Shown: positions 8,065 through 16,443, counted from the first letter of the stretch. The stretch is 62,703 nt of DNA from Burkholderiales bacterium (GCA_026399875.1 JAPLQF010000005.1:1-62703), one strand, 5' to 3'. Program-made: numbers and translations. The notes: generated by a model not told the origin, from the letters alone.

Positions 8065-9740
8065 CACAGACCCCAGGCCCACAGCTGCTGACGCAGCCAC
8101 AGCCAGGGGCGCCCGGCCACGATTCGCCACAGCGAGCGCTGACCGGCCTGGATGCGGCCCATCCCCTGAAAGCCCGGGCGCAGTGCGGCATCTGAGGCAA
8201 GCGGCTGTGCCTCGACCTCAAACACATTGCGACCGTCACGCACGATCGAGGTTGGCGACACGCGGGTGACCCGCACCGGCACTTGCGCACCACTGCTGGC
8301 TGCCAGCGACACGAGGCCAGACTCGCCACCGGCGAGCCGGCCGATATCGTATTCATCGACCTCCAGAATCACCCGGTATTCGCCTGCCGGCGCGACCGTG
8401 ATCAGCGTGTCGCCAGATCGAACCGGCGCACCGAGCGAGCGGGTCAGGTCGCCCTGCAAAACAATGCCGTCAAAGGGCGCGCTGACCTTGAAGCGCGACA
8501 GCTGGGCATCGACCAGCGCAAGCTGAGCGCGAGCCTGCTCGGCCTTGGCCGCATGGGCTGCGAACTGCACGCGGTCTTCGCGGGCCAGTGCCTCGGTCGC
8601 CTGACGTCCCTCCTGTTCGGAGTCGGTCGCCCAGCGCAATCGCTCGATCGACAGATCGCGATCATCGAGTTCCACCAGGATCTGATCCGCCTTGACAGTG
8701 TCACCCGGTCGCACCGCAACCCGCAGCAGAAAACCATCGGCCGGTGCAGTCAGCACGCGCTGCACTGCACCTTCGACACGCGCTGGCGCGCTGACCCGCG
8801 AATCGACCTCAAGACCCGCCAGCGCCACCAGCGCAGCCAGGCCGGCAGCGACGGCGGCCGCAGCCAATCCCCGGCGAGACCCGCCGAATGGCAGCAGGCG
8901 TTTGAGCCGCTCACCGGCGTCAGCCATCGGATGGGCCGCGCGGTGTCCGAGCAGGAGCATGGGCGCAACAAACGCGGCCAGATGCTGCAGTTCATCGACC
9001 AGCGGCTGGTCGATCGGTCCGTGATCGCGCTCGCAAGTCAGCAGTGCAATGCACTGCCCGCCGGTGGCAAGCAACACGGTGCACAGCGCCTGGGCACCGG
9101 TCTGACGGGCCATCTGCCCATGGGCAAACACAATAATTGGTCGCGAATCCGGGAGCGTCGGCCAGAGCACGGTCGCTTCCTGGTCTAGGGCCTCGTGCAT
9201 GGCCGCAGCGCACGGTGCCATGGCCTCGGTCGCAAGGCGGGCAACGACCGTCTGCGAGATTGCCTGAACCACGACGCCTTTGTTTCGGACCCAGCCCAGG
9301 CTGACACGATCAAACTGGTAGTGACGGGCGACGGCGGCCACCAGCGCCTGTTGCCCGGCGACGAAGCCGGTGGCCTGCAAGAGCGCGGCCTGCACTTTCA
9401 GGACGCGCGACGAGGCGATGCGTTCGTCAAGCGCGACCGCGGGTGCAAACGCTGGCGCAACCGTGGGCTCGACCGTGGGCTCGACCGTGGGCTCGACCGT
9501 GGGCTCGACCGTGGGCTCGACCGTGGGCTCGACCGTGGTGGCCGCTGGCGCGATCGGCGCAGCCGCCCGCGCCGGGGACTGCTCCTGCGCCTGCGCCTGC
9601 GCCTGCTCCTGCACCTGCGCCCGGGACTGAACCTGCGCCTGGGCTGCCGACGAGGCGACCTCCGCCCGGGAGCCGACCGGGGGCGGCTCCGTGGGCGACG
9701 CATCGGCACGGGCGGGCGCCTGGCGTTCCAGAACGGTCAT
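8064..9740 (-). CDS. GAF-domain / HlyD fusion membrane protein
   Basis: This 558-residue protein starts at an ATG with an AGGAAAG ribosome site; a longer frame from 9866 lacks support. Residues 1-65 are Ala/Gln-rich, 69-93 are six TVEP repeats, and 110-265 resemble a GAF sensory fold. One transmembrane helix (291-311) is followed by a HlyD-type lipoyl/hairpin region (VRPGDTVKADQILVELDD) and a C-terminal barrel segment. By topology the GAF domain would be cytoplasmic and the HlyD part periplasmic. It is the first gene of the export operon. A role in gating or assembling the conduit is speculative. Confidence 0.85.
   Translation of the reverse strand: MTVLERQAPARADASPTEPPPVGSRAEVASSAAQAQVQSRAQVQEQAQAQAQEQSPARAAAPIAPAATTVEPTVEPTVEPTVEPTVEPTVEPTVAPAFAPAVALDERIASSRVLKVQAALLQATGFVAGQQALVAAVARHYQFDRVSLGWVRNKGVVVQAISQTVVARLATEAMAPCAAAMHEALDQEATVLWPTLPDSRPIIVFAHGQMARQTGAQALCTVLLATGGQCIALLTCERDHGPIDQPLVDELQHLAAFVAPMLLLGHRAAHPMADAGERLKRLLPFGGSRRGLAAAAVAAGLAALVALAGLEVDSRVSAPARVEGAVQRVLTAPADGFLLRVAVRPGDTVKADQILVELDDRDLSIERLRWATDSEQEGRQATEALAREDRVQFAAHAAKAEQARAQLALVDAQLSRFKVSAPFDGIVLQGDLTRSLGAPVRSGDTLITVAPAGEYRVILEVDEYDIGRLAGGESGLVSLAASSGAQVPVRVTRVSPTSIVRDGRNVFEVEAQPLASDAALRPGFQGMGRIQAGQRSLWRIVAGRPWLWLRQQLWAWGL
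9460..9531 (-). repeat. Six perfect 12-bp tandem repeats (TVEP-encoding)
   Basis: The unit accgtgggctcg is repeated six times without change on the plus strand, encoding TVEP on the minus strand. A 12-bp unit keeps the frame, so copy-number change would only alter the linker length of the GAF-HlyD protein. Confidence 0.95.
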
Positions 9741-9953
9741 TCGAGCTTTCCTGGCTTGGCACGAACCGAGCGCGGTCCCTGCGGATTCGGGATAGTCAAA
9801 CGATTCGGCGCAGCGTGACAGCACGACCGAACCGGCGGCACCCGCGGTCTGATCGAAGGACGGCAAGAGGTCGGCCGAGTTGTGCCTGAGCGACGCGCGA
9901 GCCGGCCAGACCGGGTTAACCTCGACTCACACCCATCACACAATGAGACAACC

Positions 9954-10568
9954 ATGCTTTTCTACGATTCCGTCGGCCCCAATCCCCGCGTCGTGCGCGT
10001 TTTTGCCGCCGAGCGCGGTGTCGAACTGCCCTCCACCAAGGTCGACCTTCGCGGTGGCGAAAACCGCCAGTCACCCTTTATGGCCAAGAACCCCTCGGGT
10101 CAACTGCCGGCGCTCGAGCTCGACAATGGTCTGGTGCTGGCCGAGATCACCGCGATCTGCGAATACCTCGATGAGATCGGACCGGCGGGCAAGAGCCTGA
10201 TCGGCAGCACGCCGATCGAGCGCGCCGAGACCCGCATGTGGGTGCGCCGCATCGACCTGAACATTCTCGAGCCCCTGGCCAATGGCTTTCGTTTCGCCGA
10301 AGGGCTGAAGCTTTTTGCACCGCGCATCCGCACGATCCCGGCCGCGGCGCCCGACCTGAAGCTGCTGGCACAGGAAAAACTCGTCTGGCTCAACGGCCTG
10401 ATGGCGGGTCGCACCTATGTGTGCGGCGATCGCCTGACGCTGGCCGACATCCTGCTGTTCGTGTTCGTCGAGTTCGGCGCAAGCGTCGGGCAACCCCTGG
10501 ACCCGGCCAACGCCAACATCGCTGCGCTGATCGAACGCATGAAGGCCAGACCTAGCGCTGCGGCCTGA
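9954..10568 (+). CDS. Glutathione S-transferase family protein
   Basis: This 204-residue protein has an N-terminal thioredoxin-like domain (MLFYDSVGPNPRVVRVFAAE, then NPSGQLPALEL with the cis-Pro turn and AEITAICEYLDE, the glutathione-gamma-glutamyl contact region) and an all-helical C-terminal domain with GDRLTLADIL. The length is normal for the family. The ATG at 9954 was chosen because the GST fold begins there; the frame extends upstream without domain support. It is divergent from the export operon and ends at a bidirectional terminator. The substrate cannot be deduced. Confidence 0.9.
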   Translation: MLFYDSVGPNPRVVRVFAAERGVELPSTKVDLRGGENRQSPFMAKNPSGQLPALELDNGLVLAEITAICEYLDEIGPAGKSLIGSTPIERAETRMWVRRIDLNILEPLANGFRFAEGLKLFAPRIRTIPAAAPDLKLLAQEKLVWLNGLMAGRTYVCGDRLTLADILLFVFVEFGASVGQPLDPANANIAALIERMKARPSAAA

Positions 10569-10591
10569 ACGATCCGACGCGATCCGCGACG

Positions 10592-10631
10592 AAGCGAGGA
10601 ATGACCGGCCGACGCCGGTCATTCCTCGCTT
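10592..10631. terminator. Bidirectional hairpin terminator between convergent genes
   Basis: An 18-bp perfect inverted repeat (arms 10592-10609 and 10614-10631, loop cgac) lies between the convergent GST and psd genes. The arms start with AA and end with TT, so either direction gives a short U run after the stem. Confidence 0.75.
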
Positions 10632-10641
10632 AGACCTGATC

Positions 10642-11640
10642 TCAGGCCGGTCGCTTCATCAGCCGCATGCCGGCACGCAGCCGCGCGCCGGTCACAATCC
10701 CGTCGCACAGCTCGAATCCACGCGGCGCCAGCACGATGATGGTCGAGCCATGCTCGAACCAGCCGAGCTCGTCACCGCGCTCGAAGCTCGCATCGCAGGG
10801 CATCTCGTTGGGGCCGCGATAGCGCAGATGCATCAGCACGTCGAGCGCGTGCAGGCGAACGCTGGCCACCAGAATCGCCGCGACCGCCACCAGCGTCACC
10901 TGATGGCCGCCCTCGAGTTCGGTCTGCAGCACCGCCCGCTCGTTGCGACAAAACAGGCGCTCGACACGCTTGAGCGCAATCGGATTGACGTTCCAGGCAT
11001 CACCACTGATATAGGTCACATGGCGCAGGCGTCCGCGATCGGGTGCATGAAAGCGGTGATACATCGCCGAGGTCAGACGCAGGGTCACATACATGCCGTC
11101 GCGGTAGCGCTCGGCAAGCGCCTCACTGCCCAGGAGCTCGACCATCGAATAGGGTGAGCCCTTGGCCTGCAGCGCGCCCAGCCCTTCGAGGCTGCCGCAG
11201 GCACCCACGATCGCATCACAGGGACTTGCGATGACTGCCGGGTCGGCATCAAACACCCGGGCACCGGGCACCAGCTCGCGGGTAAAGCAGTCATGAAGAC
11301 TGGCAAAGTGCTGCCGGCGGGCATCCGAGAGGTCGAGGTCGGTAATAAGCCGCCAGGTGCCAATCGACAGCCGTGCCAGCAGCGGGCTGCGGATCTTGCT
11401 GAACCAGCCCATTAAGCGGGTGAGGGCAATGCGTGGCACCCGGTTTGTCAGCAGAAAATTGAGGTCTTCCTGCAGCAGAAGGCGATCTCGCCAGGCGGCA
11501 AGCGTTGCCGACAGCCCGCCCCGCGCGTGCGTGGCGGCTGAGGCTGCCGAGGCGGCTGAGGACTCAGCCGGCGAAACAGACGCCGGCGCGACCGTGGCGG
11601 TATCGGCATCAGGAAACGAACTCGAATTTGCAGTTTTCAT
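10642..11640 (-). CDS. psd: Phosphatidylserine decarboxylase
   Basis: This 332-residue protein converts phosphatidylserine to phosphatidylethanolamine. The C-terminal EHGSTIIVL segment contains the GST self-cleavage site that creates the pyruvoyl group (HGST in place of the LGST of Escherichia coli), and YHRFHAPDRG is the conserved central His-rich motif. A low-complexity Ala/Ser-rich N-terminus of about 40 residues is not part of the domain. The ATG at 11640 is preferred over a GTG at 11682. It is divergent from the aminotransferase gene 62 bases away, suggesting shared control. Confidence 0.93.
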   Translation of the reverse strand: MKTANSSSFPDADTATVAPASVSPAESSAASAASAATHARGGLSATLAAWRDRLLLQEDLNFLLTNRVPRIALTRLMGWFSKIRSPLLARLSIGTWRLITDLDLSDARRQHFASLHDCFTRELVPGARVFDADPAVIASPCDAIVGACGSLEGLGALQAKGSPYSMVELLGSEALAERYRDGMYVTLRLTSAMYHRFHAPDRGRLRHVTYISGDAWNVNPIALKRVERLFCRNERAVLQTELEGGHQVTLVAVAAILVASVRLHALDVLMHLRYRGPNEMPCDASFERGDELGWFEHGSTIIVLAPRGFELCDGIVTGARLRAGMRLMKRPA

Positions 11641-11702
11641 CAGGGTGTCAATCGAAAGGGTTACAGATAAAAGACCAATCACTGCAGAGGTCTTCGAGAT
11701 TC

Positions 11703-13370
11703 ATGGACGAAACCATCACGCTCTACGCACTGGCTGCTGCCGCAGCGGTGGCCGCACTGCCCAAGCTGCGCCGCCGGCTGCAGTTGTCGCGCGCCAAACA
11801 CCCGTCGCTCGCCGGTCACTCGCGAATGGCCAAGCGGGTTGCCGGTCTGCTGCCGGGCTACAGCTACGGCACCGACGAATTCTTTACCTCCGACGGTGCG
11901 CCCGCTGATATCGCCGACAAGCGCCGCGCCGGCTTCGCGCTGATGTCGACCACCTTCAAGAGCCGCTTTGAGAAATCGATCGCCATGACCAAGCGCGCGC
12001 GCGAGGGCATCTCCGATCTGCAGTTCACCGGCGCCTACAGGGTGCCCTTCCAGTACAGCGCCCTGGTGCGCGAAAACCTGCCGGTGGGCGCTTTCGTCGA
12101 GTCGAGCCGGGGCGTGACGCTCACCGATCTCGACGGCAATGTCTTTTACGACCTGACCGGTTCGTATGGCGTCAATGTCTTTGGCAATGACTTCTACAAG
12201 GCCACGATGGCCGAAGGCGCGGCCCGTGTGCAGGACCTCGGCGCGGTGCTCGGCGGCTACCATCCGGTGGTCGCCGGCAACGTCGAACGGCTGCGCCGCA
12301 TCTCGGGCCTGGACGAAGTCTCGTTTCACATGTCGGGCACCGAAGCGGTCATGCAGGCGGTGCGCCTGACGCGTTATCACACCCGCCGAACCCACCTGGT
12401 GCGCTTTACCGGCGCCTATCACGGCTGGTGGGAAGACGTGCAGCCCGGCCCCGGCAACCCGGTCAAGCCGCGCGACGTTTACACGCTGCGCGACATGGAC
12501 GAGCGAGCGCTCGGCGTGCTGCGCACCCGCCGCGATATCGCCTGCGTCCTGATCAACCCGCTGCAGGCATTGCACCCGAACAGCCCGGCACCCGGCGACT
12601 CGTCGCTGGTCGACAGTTCGCGGCGCGCGGGCTTCGACCGCGAGGCTTATGCCAGCTGGCTGAAAAAGCTGCGTGAGGTCTGCACCGAGCGCGGCATCGT
12701 GCTGATCTTCGATGAGGTTTTCGTTGGCTTTCGCCTGGCACCGGGCGGCGCCCAGGAATACTTCGGCGTCAAGGCCGACATGGTCACCTACGGCAAAACG
12801 CTGGGCGGCGGGCTGCCGGTGGGCGTGGTCTGCGGACGCGCCGACCTGATGCGCCGCTGGCGCGATGAGCGTCCGGCCGACATCTGCTTTGCACGCGGCA
12901 CCTTCAATGCGCATCCGCATGTGATGGGCGCGATGTCGGCCTTCCTCGACCGGCTCGAAGACGACGACATCAAGGCGATCTACGACGGTCTGGACGAACG
13001 CTGGAATTCGCGCGCCGATCGCTTCAACCAGGCACTGACAGACGCGGGCCTGCCGATCCGCGTCGCCAACCTGTCGTCGATCTGGACGGTCTTCTACACC
13101 GAGCCCAGCCGCTACAACTGGATGCTGCAGTACTATCTGCGACAAGCCGGTCTGGCGCTGTCCTGGGTCGGCACCGGCCGTATGGTCTTCAGCCTGAACT
13201 ACAGCGAGGCCGACTTTGAAGCAGTGCTGGCCCGCTTCATCGAAGCAGGCCAGCAGATGCGAAAGGACGGTTGGTGGTGGAGCAATCCCGAACTGACCAA
13301 CCGGACGATCCGGCGAGGGATTTTGCGCGAAGTGCTGTCGACCCGCTTTCGGGGCACACACCGCGCCTGA
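11703..13370 (+). CDS. Class III PLP-dependent aminotransferase with hydrophobic N-terminus
   Basis: This 555-residue protein resembles glutamate-1-semialdehyde aminomutase and other class III aminotransferases: GSYGVNVFG, SGTEAVMQAVRL, FTGAYHGWW, FDEVFVGFRLAPGG and TYGKTLGGGLPVG, with the probable PLP lysine at Lys365. Before the catalytic domain are about 125 extra residues: a short hydrophobic stretch (7-21), then a basic segment (RRRLQLSR). It could be membrane-attached. It is too long and too diverged to be HemL itself. Neighbours (psd, a Mpo1-like protein, a glycosyltransferase) suggest it acts on an amino or keto group of a lipid or lipid head group; the substrate is unknown. Confidence 0.85.
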   Translation: MDETITLYALAAAAAVAALPKLRRRLQLSRAKHPSLAGHSRMAKRVAGLLPGYSYGTDEFFTSDGAPADIADKRRAGFALMSTTFKSRFEKSIAMTKRAREGISDLQFTGAYRVPFQYSALVRENLPVGAFVESSRGVTLTDLDGNVFYDLTGSYGVNVFGNDFYKATMAEGAARVQDLGAVLGGYHPVVAGNVERLRRISGLDEVSFHMSGTEAVMQAVRLTRYHTRRTHLVRFTGAYHGWWEDVQPGPGNPVKPRDVYTLRDMDERALGVLRTRRDIACVLINPLQALHPNSPAPGDSSLVDSSRRAGFDREAYASWLKKLREVCTERGIVLIFDEVFVGFRLAPGGAQEYFGVKADMVTYGKTLGGGLPVGVVCGRADLMRRWRDERPADICFARGTFNAHPHVMGAMSAFLDRLEDDDIKAIYDGLDERWNSRADRFNQALTDAGLPIRVANLSSIWTVFYTEPSRYNWMLQYYLRQAGLALSWVGTGRMVFSLNYSEADFEAVLARFIEAGQQMRKDGWWWSNPELTNRTIRRGILREVLSTRFRGTHRA

Positions 13371-13376
13371 CCGCTG

Positions 13377-13988
13377 TCAGCCGTGCTTGCGAAGCGAGTC
13401 CATCGGATCGATGAGCTCGCCGCGCAGCAGGCGCAGCGGTGCGCCACAATAAAGCTTGGTGTCATGAAACGGGTCGGTGATGATCTTGGTGGCCCACACC
13501 AGACCGGTCCCGAGGCTCTGCTGCTTCCAGAGCTGGAGCACGCGAAACACCAGACCGCCCACACCAAGGGCCAGCCAGAGCAGGCCGACGTCGCGCACAA
13601 AACCATAGGCACCGGTGCTCGGCTCGATCAGACCGAAGAATCCGCGGTCGAACCACAGAACCAGCGGCGAGACGGCCCAGATCGCCATCAGGACGACCTT
13701 GCGGCGCAGGTTGTAGCCGACCTTGATCTCTTCCTTGTGCTCATGGGTGACCCGATTGACGTCGTCGTAGCCCTTGGGCTCGAAGAAGAAATGCCCCGCC
13801 TGACGACTGGTCATCGACACCAGCCATGCCGTCAGACCCGCCATCGCCGGATCGACAAACAGCAGGCAGTACGAAGCGATGAAGCTCAGGGCACTCACCA
13901 GATGCAAAGACTGGTTGATCGTGCTGTGATGGTAGAAGCGGTGGTCGTCGAAGCGCTGAATGCGCAACTGTTCGAGAAAATCCTTCAT
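13377..13988 (-). CDS. Mpo1/DUF962-like multi-pass membrane protein
   Basis: This 203-residue protein has about four hydrophobic segments. The N-terminus has FYHHSTINQSLHL and later GHFFFEPKG, a His spacing reminiscent of DUF962/Mpo1 proteins, iron-dependent dioxygenases acting on 2-hydroxy fatty acids in yeast. A fatty-acid hydroxylase-like fold is an alternative. The ATG at 13988 has a GGAGAG ribosome site. It is convergent with the aminotransferase (6 bases apart) and divergent from the glycosyltransferase, with a minus-strand Pho box about 95 bases upstream. Lipid modification under phosphate limitation is inferred; the family assignment is moderate. Confidence 0.6.
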   Translation of the reverse strand: MKDFLEQLRIQRFDDHRFYHHSTINQSLHLVSALSFIASYCLLFVDPAMAGLTAWLVSMTSRQAGHFFFEPKGYDDVNRVTHEHKEEIKVGYNLRRKVVLMAIWAVSPLVLWFDRGFFGLIEPSTGAYGFVRDVGLLWLALGVGGLVFRVLQLWKQQSLGTGLVWATKIITDPFHDTKLYCGAPLRLLRGELIDPMDSLRKHG

Positions 13989-14081
13989 CGTCTCTCCGAG
14001 TGAGTTTTGGCTAAGCACAGGATTTCAAGCGGCGGTCTCCAGGGGAGCGCCGACGGTGTGACCGGAGCATGACGTCGATGT

Positions 14082-14110
14082 GTGAACGCGGCATGACAAT
14101 TCGATGACCA
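14082..14110 (-). promoter_or_regulatory. Candidate Pho box for the Mpo1-like gene
   Basis: Read on the minus strand, three heptamers (TGGTCAT, TTGTCAT, CGTTCAC) are each separated by four bases, giving the 11-bp period of PhoB direct repeats (consensus CTGTCAT). The site lies about 95 bases upstream of the start at 13988. Confidence 0.6.
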
Positions 14111-14169
14111 TTCGTTTGCGACCCGACGGATGGCCTGAGCACCACATTCGTCGGGATCGGCCCCACACA

Positions 14170-14202
14170 CTGTCCTCAAAACGTCCTCAAAACGTCATCG
14201 AA
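14170..14202 (+). promoter_or_regulatory. Candidate Pho box for the glycosyltransferase gene
   Basis: Three 11-bp units are ctgtcct-caaa, acgtcct-caaa and acgtcat-cgaa. Spacing, the GTC(A/C)T core and the A-rich 4-bp linkers match PhoB direct-repeat architecture. The site ends 29 bases before the ATG at 14232. Confidence 0.7.
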
Positions 14203-14231
14203 TTGTTTTGTTGCACCGCGATCATGGCCGG

Positions 14232-15443
14232 ATGATTTCCGATGAAAGTGCTGCATCGATACAGATCGATGATCTGCCTCCCTCGCGACGCTCGCTGCGG
14301 GTCGCGGTCGTCACCGAAACCTACCCTCCGGAAGTCAATGGCGTGGCGCTCACCGCCGCGCAGGTGGTGCAGGGACTGCAGCGGCGCGATCACCACATCC
14401 GTCTGATCCGGCCGCGCCAGAGTGCCGATGCCAGTGGCAACGAGTCGCCTCGCCTGGACGAAGTGCTGCTTCGGGGCCTGCCGATCCCGCGCTATCCGCA
14501 TCTGCGCATGGGCCTGCCGGCCAAACGCGCCCTGGTCGATCTTTGGTCGAAGCAACGGCCCGACCTGGTGCACATCGTGACCGAAGGCCCGCTTGGCTGG
14601 TCGGCGCTGCAAGCCGCCACTCGCCTGAAGCTGCCGGTCTGCTCCGACTTTCGTACCAACTTCCATGCCTACAGCCGCCACTACGGCATGGGCTGGCTCC
14701 ATAAGCCGATCGTCTCCTACCTGCGCAAGTTTCATAACCGCTCACAGTTCACGATGGTGCCGACCGAGGCACTCGCCTCTGATCTGCAGAAATACGGCTT
14801 TCGGCGATTGCGCGTCGTCGCCCGCGGGGTCGACACCGAGCGCTTCAGCCCGGCGCACCGCAGCCAGACGCTGCGACAGTCATGGGGCTGTGGCGAGCGT
14901 AGCCGCGTCGTCCTGAGCGTCGGCCGCCTGGCACCCGAGAAAAATCTCGATCTGCTTTTTCAGGCCTTCGACGCGATGCGCCGCATCGAACCCGATCTGA
15001 AACTGGTGATGGTGGGCGATGGCCCGCTGATGCGCGATTTCAAAGCCAGGCGACCGGATGCCATCTTCGCCGGCGCCCAGCGCGACGCGGCGCTGGCCGA
15101 GCATTACGCCTCGGCGGATCTTTTTCTTTTTCCGAGTCTGACCGAGACCTTCGGCAACGTCACGCCCGAAGCGATGGCCAGCGGTCTGGCGGTACTGGCC
15201 TATGACTACGCAGCCGCCGGCCAGCTGATCCGCCACCAGGAAAGCGGGCTTCTTGCGCCACTCGGACAGCCCGCTCGCTTTTGCGATCTGGCGGTCCAGA
15301 TGGTCGCCGAGCCGCAGCCGGCGCGCGAGATGGCGGCTCGCGCACGCACGGTTGCCGAATCGATGAGCTGGGACCGCATCGTCGGGCAGGTTGAGGCGAT
15401 CTACCTGCAGTCGATGCAGACCTATGCCTTGTCGCCGGGCTAG
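14232..15443 (+). CDS. GT4-family glycosyltransferase (MgtA/SQD2-like), probably glycolipid-forming
   Basis: This 403-residue GT-B enzyme has TETYPPEVNGVA at the N-terminus, SDFRTNFHAYSRHY, GVDTERFSP, SVGRLAPEKNLDLL and the C-terminal donor-site motif SLTETFGNVTPEAMASG. This pattern is shared by MgtA-type mannosyltransferases, SQD2 and proteobacterial diacylglycerol glycosyltransferases made during phosphate starvation. There is no signal or membrane segment, so peripheral membrane association is likely. The ATG at 14232 is preferred over a TTG at 14208. The strong Pho box upstream supports synthesis of phosphorus-free glycolipid. The sugar and acceptor are inferred only. Confidence 0.82.
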   Translation: MISDESAASIQIDDLPPSRRSLRVAVVTETYPPEVNGVALTAAQVVQGLQRRDHHIRLIRPRQSADASGNESPRLDEVLLRGLPIPRYPHLRMGLPAKRALVDLWSKQRPDLVHIVTEGPLGWSALQAATRLKLPVCSDFRTNFHAYSRHYGMGWLHKPIVSYLRKFHNRSQFTMVPTEALASDLQKYGFRRLRVVARGVDTERFSPAHRSQTLRQSWGCGERSRVVLSVGRLAPEKNLDLLFQAFDAMRRIEPDLKLVMVGDGPLMRDFKARRPDAIFAGAQRDAALAEHYASADLFLFPSLTETFGNVTPEAMASGLAVLAYDYAAAGQLIRHQESGLLAPLGQPARFCDLAVQMVAEPQPAREMAARARTVAESMSWDRIVGQVEAIYLQSMQTYALSPG

Positions 15444-16177
15444 TAAGGCTCGCGCAGGTTGACCGGCTCGCCCGAACGCTTTCGCAGGCGGATGTTCAGC
15501 ACCTCGACCATCACCGAGAAGGCCATCGCGAAATAGATATAGCCCTTGGGCACATGGGTCTCGACGCCATCGGCAATCAGCACCACACCGACCACTAGCA
15601 GAAACGACAGCGCCAGCATCTTCAGTGTCGGATGGTCACTGACCAGCTTGCCGATCGCCGGCGCAAAAAGCAGCATCAGCCCGACCGAGGCGACCACCGC
15701 GGCAATCATGACCTCGACCCGATCGACCATACCGATCGCGGTGATGATCGAGTCGAGCGAAAACACCATGTCGATGATGATGATCTGGACGATCACCGCG
15801 CCAAACGACGAAGCGACCGCTTTCGATGTGCTGCCCTCTTCGCCCTCGAGCAGCTGATGGATCTCCATGGTGCTCTTCCAGACAAGGAAGAGGCCGCCCG
15901 CGATCAGTATCAGGTCGCGCCCCGACACCTCATGCTCGAGCACCGTGAAGATCGGCGCGGTCAGCCCGATCATCCAGGACAACGCCAGCAGCAGTCCGAT
16001 GCGCATGAACATCGCCAGAAACAGGCCGATCCGGCGTGCGACCTCGCGCCGCTCGGGCGGCAGCTTGTCGACCAGAATCGATATGAAAATGATGTTGTCG
16101 ATGCCCAGGACGAGCTCGAGCGCTGTCAGAGTCAGAAAGGCAATCCAGGCCGTAGGGTCGGCCAGCAGTTCCATCAT
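15440..16177 (-). CDS. TerC family integral membrane protein
   Basis: This 245-residue protein has seven or more hydrophobic segments and the TerC hallmarks ELVLGIDNIIF, near the N-terminus, and IDMVFSLDSIITAIGM in the middle; the paired acidic residues fit a metal site. Family members are implicated in manganese export and protein metalation or in tellurium resistance. Two adjacent ATGs exist; 16177 fits the GGAGA ribosome site. It is convergent with the glycosyltransferase, and both stop codons share the bases CTAG. No yybP-ykoY-type leader was evident in the 266 bases upstream. Confidence 0.9.
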   Translation of the reverse strand: MMELLADPTAWIAFLTLTALELVLGIDNIIFISILVDKLPPERREVARRIGLFLAMFMRIGLLLALSWMIGLTAPIFTVLEHEVSGRDLILIAGGLFLVWKSTMEIHQLLEGEEGSTSKAVASSFGAVIVQIIIIDMVFSLDSIITAIGMVDRVEVMIAAVVASVGLMLLFAPAIGKLVSDHPTLKMLALSFLLVVGVVLIADGVETHVPKGYIYFAMAFSVMVEVLNIRLRKRSGEPVNLREPY

Positions 16178-16443
16178 GGTTGGTCTCCGCGAAGGACGCC
16201 AGACTAGGGAATTCGTCCGAGAGAAGCAACCCAGGGGTTTTTCGAGGTATCAGGAAGACGATTTCGGCGCAATGAACGGAAGCGCCGCGATGCCGGGATA
16301 GACAAAATCTATGTATCTGTTGCAGACCACCGGTTGCAGCCCACCGCGTCGATGCCGATCAGGGATGTCTCACAAGCGCCTGGCGGTCGAACGGCTGAAC
16401 ACGCCGGCATTCCGTAAACTTCATCGATTGCCCGGAGGCCGAC

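Noticed and set aside
9460..9531. Tandem array as a CRISPR
   Set aside because: Units are 12 bp with no spacers and encode an in-frame TVEP linker.
11679..13361. 560-codon open frame opposite the aminotransferase
   Set aside because: No domain is recognisable and the plus strand carries a full PLP enzyme.
16178..16443. Manganese (yybP-ykoY) riboswitch before the TerC gene
   Set aside because: The minus-strand leader lacks the conserved paired helices and loop sequences I would expect; no structure was convincing.
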